Shown in pieces: positions 1 to 7,969 of a stretch of DNA of 10,989 nucleotides. A program made the translations under genes and the position numbers. The number at the start of each line of letters is the position of its first letter. The stretch's first letter is position 1. This DNA comes from Candidatus Hydrogenedentota bacterium (GTDB lineage Bacteria; Hydrogenedentota; Hydrogenedentia; Hydrogenedentiales; GCA-2746185): assembly GCA_012965445.1 (NCBI GenBank), contig DTSJ01000236.1:1-10989 (forward strand), written 5' to 3'. The notes under the pieces are model-generated. The model saw nothing but the letters and a program-made list of their open reading frames with translations. It was not told the origin of the DNA and did no database searches.

Positions 1-435
1 ATTGCCGACAGTATCGATCGTAAAATCGTCCCGCACAATCTGGTCGCGGACGACAAGCGGAGTCTCGTTCTTCCCCTCCTGAATATACGAGAGGACGTTC
101 ATTTTCTCCTGATTTCCGATAATGAGATCCACGCCCGGGATTTCGCTCAGCACTTTAGAACCCATCTGCGAGTAACAACCGATCACCGCCATGTACGCGT
201 TCGGATTGTCACGAATGAACCCGCGAATTGCTTTGCGCGATTTCGTGTCGGCATCATTCGTCACCGTGCAGGTATTGACGATGGCCAAGTCAGCTGGTTC
301 GCCATAGGGAACGATCTCGTAACCCTGTTCCCGTAACTGATCCTGCAAGATTAGGGATTCGGACTGGTTCAATCGACATCCGAGCGTGTGAATGCTCGCA
401 CGTTTGTTCGAAATATGTGAGGAGACCGAATTCAT
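1..435 (-). CDS. mtaB: tRNA t6A37 methylthiotransferase, MtaB/MiaB-like, N-terminal part (runs off left edge)
   Basis: This is the first 145 residues of a radical-SAM methylthiotransferase. The family adds a methylthio group to modified A37 of tRNA in the cytoplasm; MtaB acts on t6A. What is visible is the N-terminal UPF0004 domain: TLGCRLNQSES at residues 18-28, NTCTVTNDAD at 55-64 and GCYSQ at 86-90. Cys20, Cys56 and Cys87 match the three ligands of the auxiliary 4Fe-4S cluster. The radical-SAM CxxxCxxC motif and TRAM domain would lie outside the window. The LGCRLNQ wording fits MtaB better than MiaB or RimO. The ATG at 435 has no Shine-Dalgarno sequence, and a TATAAT lies only 9 nt upstream, so the mRNA may be almost leaderless. 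A TTG further upstream is an open alternative. The amidohydrolase gene lies 70 nt upstream on the same strand. Confidence 0.9.
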   Translation of the reverse strand, partial: MNSVSSHISNKRASIHTLGCRLNQSESLILQDQLREQGYEIVPYGEPADLAIVNTCTVTNDADTKSRKAIRGFIRDNPNAYMAVIGCYSQMGSKVLSEIPGVDLIIGNQEKMNVLSYIQEGKNETPLVVRDQIVRDDFTIDTVGN

Positions 436-444
436 GGGCAGGGC

Positions 445-450
445 ATTATA
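445..450 (-). promoter_or_regulatory. Candidate -10 box for mtaB
   Basis: On the minus strand this reads TATAAT, a perfect consensus -10 box, followed by only 9 nt before the mtaB ATG. No good -35 is found at 16-18 nt upstream. If used, the transcript would start about 2-3 nt before the start codon. Confidence 0.35.
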
Positions 451-505
451 CGATTCTCGTGCAAGCCATTTCGAGCTGGCAGTAGCAACCAACTCGCTAC
501 GGATG

Positions 506-1822
506 CTACTTCTGATCTAGAAGTGCTTGTAACGAAGCGTCGATATCCGTTCTACTCAACCATCGTCCGCGCACGCCGATGCCCTGAATTGTCGTAGAGT
601 TGGCGATATCTTCGAGCGGATTTTTCTCCAGCAAAACGAAATCGGCCCATTTCCCAACTTCAATCGTCCCGAGCTCGTCGAGCTGCCCAAGAAACCTCGC
701 GGATTCACGGGTGCCAGCCGCAAGGGCGTCGTACGGAGACATGCCCGCATCGACAAGTTCTTTAAGTTCTTTGTGAGTGGAGGCTCCGGCGACAAGGCAT
801 GGAATCCCAGTGTCCGTGCCGAGGAGGATTGGGACTCCGGCTTCATGGTACGACTTGACAAGTTTCTGATGGAAGGCGTGATGAGGATAAATAAAATCCT
901 TGACGCGTTCCATAGTCCAGCCACTCGTGAGGTATTCGTTGCGTTCAGCTTGCCAGAGCTTCGTCATGGAGGAGGGCATATACTTCACATCCGGTAAGCT
1001 CAGTCTTGCGTCGAGGTCTTCGACTTGCAGAGCAATATTCTTGAACACGAACAGCGTTGCGATGACCGAGATGCCGGAGGCTTTCATTTTCTCCGTCAAC
1101 TCAGGGATCTTCGATTCGTCGAGATCGTCCTGGAAATATCCGTATACGATTTCTTCGATATGGGCCATTGACTGTCCTGCGGCCATAGCGCCCTCGAGTC
1201 CGACAGAGCGAACGGAATGACCGACGAGCGGGATACCAAGGCGCTTGGCAGTATCGACGATCCCTCTGTACCCTTCCTCGGGGATGAAATTGTAGACTTT
1301 GATGAAGTCATAACCTACCTCCTTGAACTTCTCGGCGGCTCGTACCCCCGCTTCGTAGGTCGCTGGTAACGGGGAGATATTTCCCTGAATCGGACTACAG
1401 ACGAATACCTGGGGACCGAAGAGTTCGCCCGAATCGACTTTCTCACTGAATTCGAGGTCACCCGTAGAGCCCCGCATGTTGAGGACTGACGTAACACCGT
1501 TGGCAAGAAAAAGAGTGAGCAGGTCAGCATTGAATTTACGCCCTGCGAAAAAGTGTGCATGAAGATCCATCAAACCCGGAATGAGGTATTGACCCCTCGC
1601 ATCGATGCGCTGTGCTCTCCGGGGTATCTTGATCGAGTCTGCATTTCCGATATTTTCGATGCGCCCGTCCTTCACAAGAACCGTCTGATCAGGAATCACC
1701 CGATTGTCTGTCATCGGGATTACGTTGACCCCCACCAAAGCAATCGGCTTCGTCGAGTAAGGTATTTGTGCAATACAAGGGAATGTCGAAAACAAGAATA
1801 TTGCCGTCATCCAAAAACGCAT
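506..1822 (-). CDS. Secreted metal-dependent amidohydrolase (imidazolonepropionase-like)
   Basis: A 438-residue amidohydrolase-superfamily enzyme, probably hydrolysing a cyclic amide or amino-acid-derived substrate outside the cytoplasm; the substrate cannot be read from sequence. Residues 1-19 form a Sec signal peptide (MRFWM start, hydrophobic core, CIAQ end). The binuclear metal site is complete: DLHAH (His88, His90), FIKVYN (Lys175, the carboxylated lysine), VGHS (His202), MAHIEE (His221) and GTDTG (Asp337). The C-terminal GTIEVGKWADFVLLEKNPLEDI is the typical composite beta-domain closure. The frame is open back to an ATG at 1882. I place the start at 1822 because AAAGGAG (1832-1838) sits 9 nt upstream, the signal peptide begins there, and the best promoter overlaps the longer N-terminus. 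The gene is divergent from the glycosyltransferase and upstream of mtaB. Confidence 0.9.
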   Translation of the reverse strand: MRFWMTAIFLFSTFPCIAQIPYSTKPIALVGVNVIPMTDNRVIPDQTVLVKDGRIENIGNADSIKIPRRAQRIDARGQYLIPGLMDLHAHFFAGRKFNADLLTLFLANGVTSVLNMRGSTGDLEFSEKVDSGELFGPQVFVCSPIQGNISPLPATYEAGVRAAEKFKEVGYDFIKVYNFIPEEGYRGIVDTAKRLGIPLVGHSVRSVGLEGAMAAGQSMAHIEEIVYGYFQDDLDESKIPELTEKMKASGISVIATLFVFKNIALQVEDLDARLSLPDVKYMPSSMTKLWQAERNEYLTSGWTMERVKDFIYPHHAFHQKLVKSYHEAGVPILLGTDTGIPCLVAGASTHKELKELVDAGMSPYDALAAGTRESARFLGQLDELGTIEVGKWADFVLLEKNPLEDIANSTTIQGIGVRGRWLSRTDIDASLQALLDQK

Positions 1823-1853
1823 TCCAATGATCTCCTTTGATCCTGCCAAGTGT

Positions 1854-1882
1854 AATACAACTTCGACTTCATACAATGACAA
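1854..1882 (-). promoter_or_regulatory. Predicted sigma-70 promoter of the amidohydrolase gene
   Basis: On the minus strand TTGTCA (1877-1882, 5 of 6 consensus) and TGTATT (1854-1859, 4 of 6) are 17 nt apart. Transcription would begin near 1847, about 25 nt before the ATG at 1822 and after the in-frame ATG at 1882. This supports the shorter start. Confidence 0.5.
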
Positions 1883-2010
1883 ATGGTTTATAACGCCGTC
1901 AAACGATCATTTTTCATACTCGTAATGAGACAGTCTTGCACAAGATGACCGAATCTGCCAGAATTGATTCGTTCACCAGTTATACCATCGATAGGGAATA
2001 AGGTACATTC

Positions 2011-4452
2011 ATGCGGGTCGCGATATTTGCAACAATGCCACACGATACCTATTCCGGAGGTCGATATTATTCCTTGATGCTCGCCGAGGCATTGGCCGCC
2101 GGCGGACACGAAGTACATTTCTGCACGAACCATACACCCATTTTCTACTCCGATCTCGCGGCCTTTCCAGATCACGAATCTGTAAATCTGACATTGACGG
2201 ACAACTTCGTCAACAATCTGCCCGATGGCGATTTCGATGCGGTGTTTCTGACACCCGGCACGAGCATTCCCGGCTTCTACGATCGCATCGAATTGTTCGC
2301 TATCGAACGCAACGCACACTTGATCTTCGTCAATTTCGAATCAGGAAACTGGTATAACGCTCTATCGCCCGCTCCCAGACCACTGTCCGACTGGGCGCCC
2401 TGGAAAAGAGCCTCCCGCTGCGCCTCCGTCATTCTGTCCATCTCGCAGGAAGGAAACCGATGGGCAAAAGATTTCTACACGTCGTGCTGGAAGCACACCC
2501 GATTCGATCACTGCTATCCTCCAGTGAACACGCCAGCGGCAGATTCAATAACTGATCCGGAGCAACAGAACCGTATAGTGCTGTTCATGAGATTCTCCAT
2601 GTCATCGCACAAAGGCTCCGACCATCTCGATCAGCTCTTCTGCGAAGCAATGCAGGGCTGTACGCTCGTCCTCATACTAGGCAAGGAAGAAGTCCCGCCA
2701 ACTATTCTGGAACACATGATTGAACTCGCCGGAAAGTTCGATGTGCGTCTCGAGTTCAAGCGGAAGCTGAGCGATGTAGAAAAGTTTCGCGAATTCAAGC
2801 GCGCAAGGTTAGTCCTCTTTCCCTCACAATTCGAAGGCTTCGGATACCCGCCAGTCGAGGCCCAATTTTGTAACGTCAATTGCGTCGCCTTCGATCTCCC
2901 CGTATTGCGTGAAACCTGCGGCGACCGACTCTACTTCGTAAAAAGTGGAGACTGGCCCGCGTTTAGAGAAAACATCGCTCAAGCACTGACCAATGGTCGC
3001 GATACTTCGGAATTCAAAGACGACATAACTCCTGTCGCGTCACTGGATACTGCTACCGCACGTCTGGACAACATACTCCAAGAGTTACTCCGGAACGAAC
3101 TGCCGGATCGCGAACGCCGAAGAAAATGGTTACGCCTTCGGCAGAGCTTGCGCCTGAGCGATTTTACCTTACGGGTGAAACAGCGGATCCTCCGCCTACG
3201 CAATTTCCTGCTGAAATGCGTCGGAATCATCGTACGTCGAGGCCGCCGCGGTCGCCGAACGAGTTGTCGCGCCACCTACTATCCAGCATTCGATTCCACG
3301 ACCGAATTGAGCAGCCATTACCACCGCGCGAGTTGGTACCTGCCCTTCGTCAAAGGGCATTGCGAGCAAGTGATGCTCTATCAGTCCTGCGGCGCGGATA
3401 TCGATCCAATTCCCGACCACATGGCCCCGCCACCCCTACATCCCGTCCACATTCACATTCGAAGCGGCAAATACGCAAACCTGTTGAGTCTCCTGCGTTC
3501 AGACCTCATTCTCGTTTGGGAGAAAGGGTCCACTTCGAAGTTTCTTATCTTCCTCAGGCGGTTCTGCGGAATAAAGGTCGTGAATGTCGCAACAGACGAT
3601 CTCGGATCCAGGGAATACGGGGCCTACTGCTCGCTGATTTGGAGCCAGCTAAATTCGGACAAAGAGCGCGAAGAAATACTCGAGCACCAAAAGCAAAAGT
3701 TCGCCCGATTCGCCAAGAATACTGTTAACGATAACTTTGACAAAGCCTGCGTATTCGGGACTGGCCCGTCCTTATCGATGGCTCACGAGTTTGAATACGG
3801 CCACTCACTTAACATTGTGTGCAATTCTATCGTACAGAATCAGGAACTCCTCGATCTGCTCAATCCGAAGTTCATCTGTGCCGCAGACGTTGTCAGCCAC
3901 CTGGGCGTTTCCGGCTATGCCCATCAATTTAGGCAGGATCTACTCCAGGCGTTGCAGGCTCGTGATACGATGTTCGTCACCACGGCAAACTTCGGGGCAC
4001 TCCTCCTGTACCACTATCCTGAAATCGAGGACAAGGTTCTCTTGATCGCCCAGACCTGCGATGGCCCCAATCACGATCTACGGAAACATTTCGGCGCACC
4101 AAGACTCGACAGTACCCTCAACATTCTCATGCTGCCACTCGCGGCTACGTTTGCGAAACTGATTTGGATTCTCGGATGCGACGGAAAAACCATGGAAGGC
4201 GAGAACGAGGATTTCTGGGCTCATGCACCAGGAGTCCAGTACCATGATTTGGTGGACACAGGCCATCAATGCCACCCCACCTTCGATGCACATCGGCAAT
4301 TGTCCACCTATGATCGGTTTCTGCAATCTACCGCCCGAACAATTGAAGAGGGGGAAAGCGAACAAGGAATCGAGTATGTCAGTCTTGCTCCTTCCAATAT
4401 CCCGTGTCTGCAAAACAGAACGCGCAATACTAAAGATCCAGGCAAAAATTAA
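2011..4452 (+). CDS. GT4 glycosyltransferase fused to a C-terminal MptE/DUF115-like domain
   Basis: An 813-residue protein, about twice the length of a usual GT4 enzyme. Residues 1 to about 360 are a GT-B glycosyltransferase. The N-terminal Rossmann strand is MRVAIFATMP with a glycine-rich SGGRYY turn. The donor half has FMRFSMSSHKGSD near 192-204 and the E-x7-E signature EGFGYPPVE (Glu275, Glu283). An arginine-rich linker (about 366-420) follows. Residues about 421-575 match no domain I recognise. The end resembles MptE/DUF115 and GT42-like folds: CVFGTGPSL (580-588), FICAAD (621-626) and the late strand WILGCDGK (719-726). Such proteins usually build surface polysaccharide or glycosylate flagella and other surface proteins. 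The acceptor and donor are unknown. The start ATG has a weak AAGG 7 nt upstream. No clear polysaccharide cluster surrounds it. The GT4 call is firm and the C-terminal family call moderate. Confidence 0.88.
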   Translation: MRVAIFATMPHDTYSGGRYYSLMLAEALAAGGHEVHFCTNHTPIFYSDLAAFPDHESVNLTLTDNFVNNLPDGDFDAVFLTPGTSIPGFYDRIELFAIERNAHLIFVNFESGNWYNALSPAPRPLSDWAPWKRASRCASVILSISQEGNRWAKDFYTSCWKHTRFDHCYPPVNTPAADSITDPEQQNRIVLFMRFSMSSHKGSDHLDQLFCEAMQGCTLVLILGKEEVPPTILEHMIELAGKFDVRLEFKRKLSDVEKFREFKRARLVLFPSQFEGFGYPPVEAQFCNVNCVAFDLPVLRETCGDRLYFVKSGDWPAFRENIAQALTNGRDTSEFKDDITPVASLDTATARLDNILQELLRNELPDRERRRKWLRLRQSLRLSDFTLRVKQRILRLRNFLLKCVGIIVRRGRRGRRTSCRATYYPAFDSTTELSSHYHRASWYLPFVKGHCEQVMLYQSCGADIDPIPDHMAPPPLHPVHIHIRSGKYANLLSLLRSDLILVWEKGSTSKFLIFLRRFCGIKVVNVATDDLGSREYGAYCSLIWSQLNSDKEREEILEHQKQKFARFAKNTVNDNFDKACVFGTGPSLSMAHEFEYGHSLNIVCNSIVQNQELLDLLNPKFICAADVVSHLGVSGYAHQFRQDLLQALQARDTMFVTTANFGALLLYHYPEIEDKVLLIAQTCDGPNHDLRKHFGAPRLDSTLNILMLPLAATFAKLIWILGCDGKTMEGENEDFWAHAPGVQYHDLVDTGHQCHPTFDAHRQLSTYDRFLQSTARTIEEGESEQGIEYVSLAPSNIPCLQNRTRNTKDPGKN

Positions 4453-4619
4453 ATATAAGAGGCTGGGGAATTCCGGGGCTTCGACACCTTCGAAGGCACC
4501 AGGATACATCTGAGGCTCCTTCATACTCGTTTCCAAAGCAGGCCGTCTTGGTGATATCGAGTTTTTTTTGATATGCTGACCCATAATCGAGCACTTAATG
4601 CCAAAGGAGCCATCGAACC

Positions 4620-5543
4620 ATGAAAAACTTATCCTCAGACGAGAAAAAAGTGGACCGCCGACAATTCATGCTGAACTCGACTCTGGCCGCCGGAGCCGCC
4701 GCGGGACTCCTCACCGCCCGGACAAACATGGTGGAAGCCGCGCCAAAGCGAAACATCATAAAATCCCTCAAATTCGGAATGATACAACCCAAGGATAAGA
4801 AAGCCAGCATCGAGGACAAGCTCAGAGTGGCGAAAGAGGCCGGTTTCGCCAGCGTGGAACCGAATACGATCTTCAGAGCCACCGACCTTGCCAAATTTTC
4901 CGCAGGTGCCGAAAAAGTCGGTATCGAGATTGACGCCATCGTCTGTTCAACCCACTGGGGCAAACCGCTCACCGATCCCGACCCGGAAATCTACGAACAG
5001 ACCATTAAAGGCATGCGCACGAGTATGTTGAATGTAAAAGATCTAGGCGGCGACATGGTTCTCCTCGTTCCGGCCGTCGTTAATGAAAATGTCGGCTACG
5101 AAGTCGCCTGGAAACGCGCCGTAGAACGCACCAAGATGCTCGCGGAAGATGCTGAACGCCTGAACGTCACAATCGGTATCGAAAACGTCTGGAACAAGTT
5201 CCTGCTCAGTCCCCTCGAAGCCCGTGCGTTCATCGATGAAATTGACAGCAAATTCGTCAAATTCTGGTTCGATGTCGGAAATGTCGTGCAATTCGCTTAT
5301 CCCGAAGACTGGATTCGCACACTTGGCGGGGACCGAATCGCTCGTGTCGATGTCAAAGACTTCAAACGCGAAGGCAACCAGTGGAAGGAACTCGGCAAAG
5401 GCTCAGTAGATTGGACTGCCGTTATGACTGCGTTTGACGAAATCGGCTATGAAGGTTATTTCGCAGCAGAAGTCAGCGGAGGTGACAAAGACTACCTCAT
5501 CGAGGCCGTATCAAAGCCGATGGATCGTTTTATAGCCCTTTAG
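4620..5543 (+). CDS. Tat-exported sugar phosphate isomerase/epimerase-like TIM barrel
   Basis: A 307-residue member of the xylose-isomerase-like (AP endonuclease 2) TIM-barrel family. These enzymes isomerise or epimerise sugars using a divalent metal. Residues 1-40 are a Tat leader: DRRQFML (12-18), then an Ala/Gly-rich core ending VEAAPK. The mature part shows AGFASVEPNT (74-83), VTIGIEN (183-189) with the probable metal ligand Glu188, KFWFDVGN (214-221) with Asp218, and a final GYEGYFAAEV (276-285) with Glu284. The position that is normally His in the HxKD-type strand reads VDVKD, with Asp244 instead. AAAGGAG at 4603-4609 lies 10 nt before the ATG and fixes the start. An overlapping ATG at 4598 in another frame lacks this spacing. 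The gene ends 32 nt from the convergent PhoD gene. Export of a sugar isomerase suggests a periplasmic sugar or cyclitol substrate. The exact reaction is unknown. Confidence 0.88.
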   Translation: MKNLSSDEKKVDRRQFMLNSTLAAGAAAGLLTARTNMVEAAPKRNIIKSLKFGMIQPKDKKASIEDKLRVAKEAGFASVEPNTIFRATDLAKFSAGAEKVGIEIDAIVCSTHWGKPLTDPDPEIYEQTIKGMRTSMLNVKDLGGDMVLLVPAVVNENVGYEVAWKRAVERTKMLAEDAERLNVTIGIENVWNKFLLSPLEARAFIDEIDSKFVKFWFDVGNVVQFAYPEDWIRTLGGDRIARVDVKDFKREGNQWKELGKGSVDWTAVMTAFDEIGYEGYFAAEVSGGDKDYLIEAVSKPMDRFIAL

Positions 5544-5575
5544 CATTTCTTTGTTTGGAGGGAAACCACAGGCGG

Positions 5576-6886
5576 TCAAGCGTTTTTAGTAAGGTCGGTT
5601 TCTGTGAGTTCGAGTGACCACATCTCCTGCCCGTCCTTTCGAAGCCATTCAGCTTTGAAAGAAGGCGGCGATTCGATGGAATCAACTTCTACCCGTAGCC
5701 ATACATGCGGAATCGCCGCGCCTTCAATCAGATCAGGATGCGGAACATTCAGCGACGGGATCGTACTGTCATGGATGGGCGACACGATGCACTGCCGAAT
5801 CGCGTACCCGGCCTGCTCCTCGGTTTTGTACTGCAAAAGACGCGAACAATGGATATCTCCGCCAATAAGTACAACGCCTGAGATATCATTCGCTCCAATA
5901 AAGTCGAACAACGCCGATCGCTCGTGCGTGTACGTACCCCAGTCATCCGATTCCCCGTTTTCCTTGTCATCCCAAATCATGCCGCATGCGATGAGTTTGA
6001 AAGGAGCTTCAGATTTCTTCAATGCCTCCTTCAGCCATTTCCACTGCCGTTTACCCAGCAGCGTCGGTTTTGTCGCATCTACAGGCGATTCTTCCGTACG
6101 CGCAAACCAACGCGTATCAAGCAGAAAAACCTCCACAGGACCATATTCGAACTTGGTATAGATGCCCTCGTCACCGTGTCCGTATTCCGCGTTCGCGCGA
6201 TATTCAATAAATGCCTGACGCGAGTTTTCCTTACCCGACAACGTCCCGTCGGAATCGTTTTTACCGAAATCGTGGTCATCCCACGTCGCCCAAGTGGGCG
6301 TTTTTTGAACTAGCCCGGCAAGTTCGGGGACTTGTAGGAACGCACGATGTTTACTGCGGGAAGTGTTCAATCGTGTCGAGTCAATATAAGGCGTATCACC
6401 AAGCATGACGAGTCCTTGAACGCCCTGCTCGTGCATCTGGCTCCATAGGTTGCTCGGTTTCGTGTGCGCACAGGATCCAAAGGCGAGGCAGACTTTCCCC
6501 GGCAATGACGAATCAGGCGCCGTGTCAAAATAGTGTTGATCCGAGTCGCCTGCCACAACCGCACCTGCTTCATCCAGAATTCGATAGCGATATCGGCTTC
6601 CCGATTTCAACCTACTCAACGTCCAGTTTACGCAACGATCATTTTCCACAAGCGAACGGCTTGTATCACGCGCAACATCCCCATTTTCATCGAACGCTAC
6701 AACCGTGTATTTTCCTTCAGTCGCGGGACGAAACCACATGCGCGCAGAAGTCTCCGACACATGCCCGACCATCGGGCCTGTCCAGCTATCGACCCCATCC
6801 GCGTGCGCCTCTCCCCGGAGCAACGAATGAAGCAATAGCCCTGCTCCTGCTGTCGCGCCAAACTCGCGCCGTGTAATCCTACCCAT
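5576..6886 (-). CDS. phoD: Tat-exported PhoD-family alkaline phosphatase
   Basis: A 436-residue PhoD-like metallophosphoesterase that would release phosphate from phosphate mono- or diesters in the periplasm or at the cell surface. The leader is [13 protein letters not shown] (4-16), a Tat motif with hydrophobic core ending near AHA. A fibronectin-like N-terminal domain follows (about 36-120, [18 protein letters not shown]). The catalytic domain holds FGSCAH (136-141; Cys139 is a candidate metal ligand, as in B. subtilis PhoD), LGDTPYID (162-169; Asp164), [11 protein letters not shown] (201-211) and IGGDIHCSR (341-349; Asp344, His346). The start has GAGGTG about 8 nt upstream. The gene lies downstream of the GDPD gene on the same strand. 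That pairing fits phosphorus scavenging: GDPD makes glycerol phosphate and PhoD can take phosphate from esters. I found no convincing Pho box. The family call is firm and the substrate inferred. Confidence 0.93.
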   Translation of the reverse strand: MGRITRREFGATAGAGLLLHSLLRGEAHADGVDSWTGPMVGHVSETSARMWFRPATEGKYTVVAFDENGDVARDTSRSLVENDRCVNWTLSRLKSGSRYRYRILDEAGAVVAGDSDQHYFDTAPDSSLPGKVCLAFGSCAHTKPSNLWSQMHEQGVQGLVMLGDTPYIDSTRLNTSRSKHRAFLQVPELAGLVQKTPTWATWDDHDFGKNDSDGTLSGKENSRQAFIEYRANAEYGHGDEGIYTKFEYGPVEVFLLDTRWFARTEESPVDATKPTLLGKRQWKWLKEALKKSEAPFKLIACGMIWDDKENGESDDWGTYTHERSALFDFIGANDISGVVLIGGDIHCSRLLQYKTEEQAGYAIRQCIVSPIHDSTIPSLNVPHPDLIEGAAIPHVWLRVEVDSIESPPSFKAEWLRKDGQEMWSLELTETDLTKNA

Positions 6887-6925
6887 TCCAAAACACCTCT
6901 CAAGTTCAAGTTGCCGTTTCCATCA

Positions 6926-6942
6926 GAAATACGAAGTATTTC
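6926..6942. repeat. 7-bp inverted repeat in the phoD leader region
   Basis: GAAATAC-GAA-GTATTTC is a perfect 7-bp inverted repeat with a 3-nt spacer, centred about 50 nt upstream of the phoD start codon. It could be an operator or a small leader hairpin. No known regulator site is recognised. Confidence 0.5.
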
Positions 6943-6956
6943 CCGGTTTCTTTTTG

Positions 6957-6986
6957 CTTACTTTTTCTTATCAAAGAAAAAGTAAG
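6957..6986 (-). terminator. Perfect 13-bp hairpin between GDPD and phoD (possible terminator or attenuator)
   Basis: CTTACTTTTTCTT (6957-6969) and AAGAAAAAGTAAG (6974-6986) are exact reverse complements around the loop ATCA. It begins 5 nt past the GDPD stop codon (6992-6994) and lies about 70 nt before phoD. The stem is AT-rich and no U-run follows on either strand, so it is not a textbook intrinsic terminator. It may instead protect the GDPD mRNA 3' end or partly uncouple phoD. Confidence 0.5.
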
Positions 6987-6991
6987 AGCCG

Positions 6992-7804
6992 TTAGCGGTC
7001 AAGCTGTTGCAGGTAAGCAATCAGCCTTTCAGGATGATCCGTCTGAATTCCGTCCGAACCCCAAGCCACCGCGTCCTCCCAGCAACTCGGATCGCTCTCG
7101 TCGACAATCACGAGACTCCCTACATCATGACACGTTTTCACGAAACTCGGGGAGTAATTTCGCCACGTCGCGGCAATGATAGTCGGGTGAAATCGTTCAA
7201 TCAATCGTGGCAAAGCACGTTCCGCGCCCGGATCAGGCATGGAAATACTCGTCTTACTCAGGCGAATAACTTCTTCAAGAGAACGACTTCCTGCATACCA
7301 AATGATTTCCGATTCCATGCCAAATCGCTTCACAATCGGCATCAATTCGCTAACAGGCGCGTCTTTCAGATCCAGATAGATTCCAATCTTTCCCTTACAC
7401 AATGCCAGAATCTCTTCAAAAGTCGGAATCTGCGTTCCCTTCCACCTGTCGCCAACGCGCGAACCGATATCCAGAGACCTCAGCTCCACAAGCGTCAGAT
7501 CTTCGACCCTCCCCATCATGTTTTTCACGTACGCGTCAATCGTAGCGTTATGAATGCTGACGAACTTCCCGTCCTTCGTCGTCCGCACATCAATCTCGAC
7601 AAAGTCGCAGCCAAGATCAATCGCCTTCTGATACGCTTCAAGCGTATTTTCCGGAATTCCCTGATGCGCACCACGATGAGCGATGACGTAGATACCGCCA
7701 TTTCTCGGAGGCGTGGGATAGGTGCGCGTCTCGTCGGCACCAACAACTGATGAAAGCGAAAGAAACGGCACTATACCGGCACACATGAGGTATCCGAAAC
7801 GCAT
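6992..7804 (-). CDS. Secreted glycerophosphodiester phosphodiesterase
   Basis: A GDPD-family TIM barrel that cleaves glycerophosphodiesters to glycerol 3-phosphate and an alcohol, here probably in the periplasm. From the chosen start (270 residues) it has a Sec signal peptide (MRFGYLMCAG to SVVGA). The barrel motifs follow: IAHRGAHQGIPENT with His43, Arg44 and Glu52; FVEIDVR with Glu70 and Asp72; and SIHN with His85. YLDLKD and the closing GSDGIQTDHP complete the fold. The usual HD after the third strand reads HN, and the common R-T-T stretch is replaced by AYVKN. The frame is open to a GTG at 7855, and an ATG at 7825 is also possible. I chose 7804 for the compact signal peptide, but no start has a strong ribosome site. 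It lies upstream of phoD on the same strand. Bases 7062-7131 recur at the right edge of the window. Confidence 0.88.
   Translation of the reverse strand: MRFGYLMCAGIVPFLSLSSVVGADETRTYPTPPRNGGIYVIAHRGAHQGIPENTLEAYQKAIDLGCDFVEIDVRTTKDGKFVSIHNATIDAYVKNMMGRVEDLTLVELRSLDIGSRVGDRWKGTQIPTFEEILALCKGKIGIYLDLKDAPVSELMPIVKRFGMESEIIWYAGSRSLEEVIRLSKTSISMPDPGAERALPRLIERFHPTIIAATWRNYSPSFVKTCHDVGSLVIVDESDPSCWEDAVAWGSDGIQTDHPERLIAYLQQLDR
7062..7131 (+). repeat. 70-nt direct repeat, copy 1 (within GDPD gene)
   Basis: Identical over 70 nt to 10920-10989. Identity stops at 7061/10919 on the left, while the right limit is set by the window edge. This copy lies within the intact GDPD gene. Confidence 0.9.
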
Positions 7805-7969
7805 CTTCAAACCACGTTCTCCCATCATCGACTCGTAAGAAAGACACTGTAGCACTTCCGTTCATCCCCTCGCTATATGCAGGATGACTAGACACACATG
7901 TTTTGCTACTATAGACCACTACAATCCACGCGGAACCAACAGAATCCGATCATTCCGAGAAGTTACTTT

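Noticed and set aside
1888..2319. 143-codon minus-strand ORF across the divergent intergenic region
   Set aside because: It overlaps the start of the glycosyltransferase gene antisense, and its product has no recognisable motif.
3126..3728. 200-codon plus-strand ORF inside the glycosyltransferase gene
   Set aside because: It is an out-of-frame shadow of the GT4-DUF115 gene, with arginine/proline-rich nonsense composition and no motif.
4487..4568. CCTTCGAAGG palindrome followed further on by a T8 run, as a terminator of the glycosyltransferase gene
   Set aside because: The palindrome is short and lies about 65 nt from the T-run, with no stem immediately before the Ts.
7007..7750. 247-codon plus-strand ORF opposite the GDPD gene
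   Set aside because: It is antisense to a gene with intact GDPD motifs, and its product resembles no protein family.
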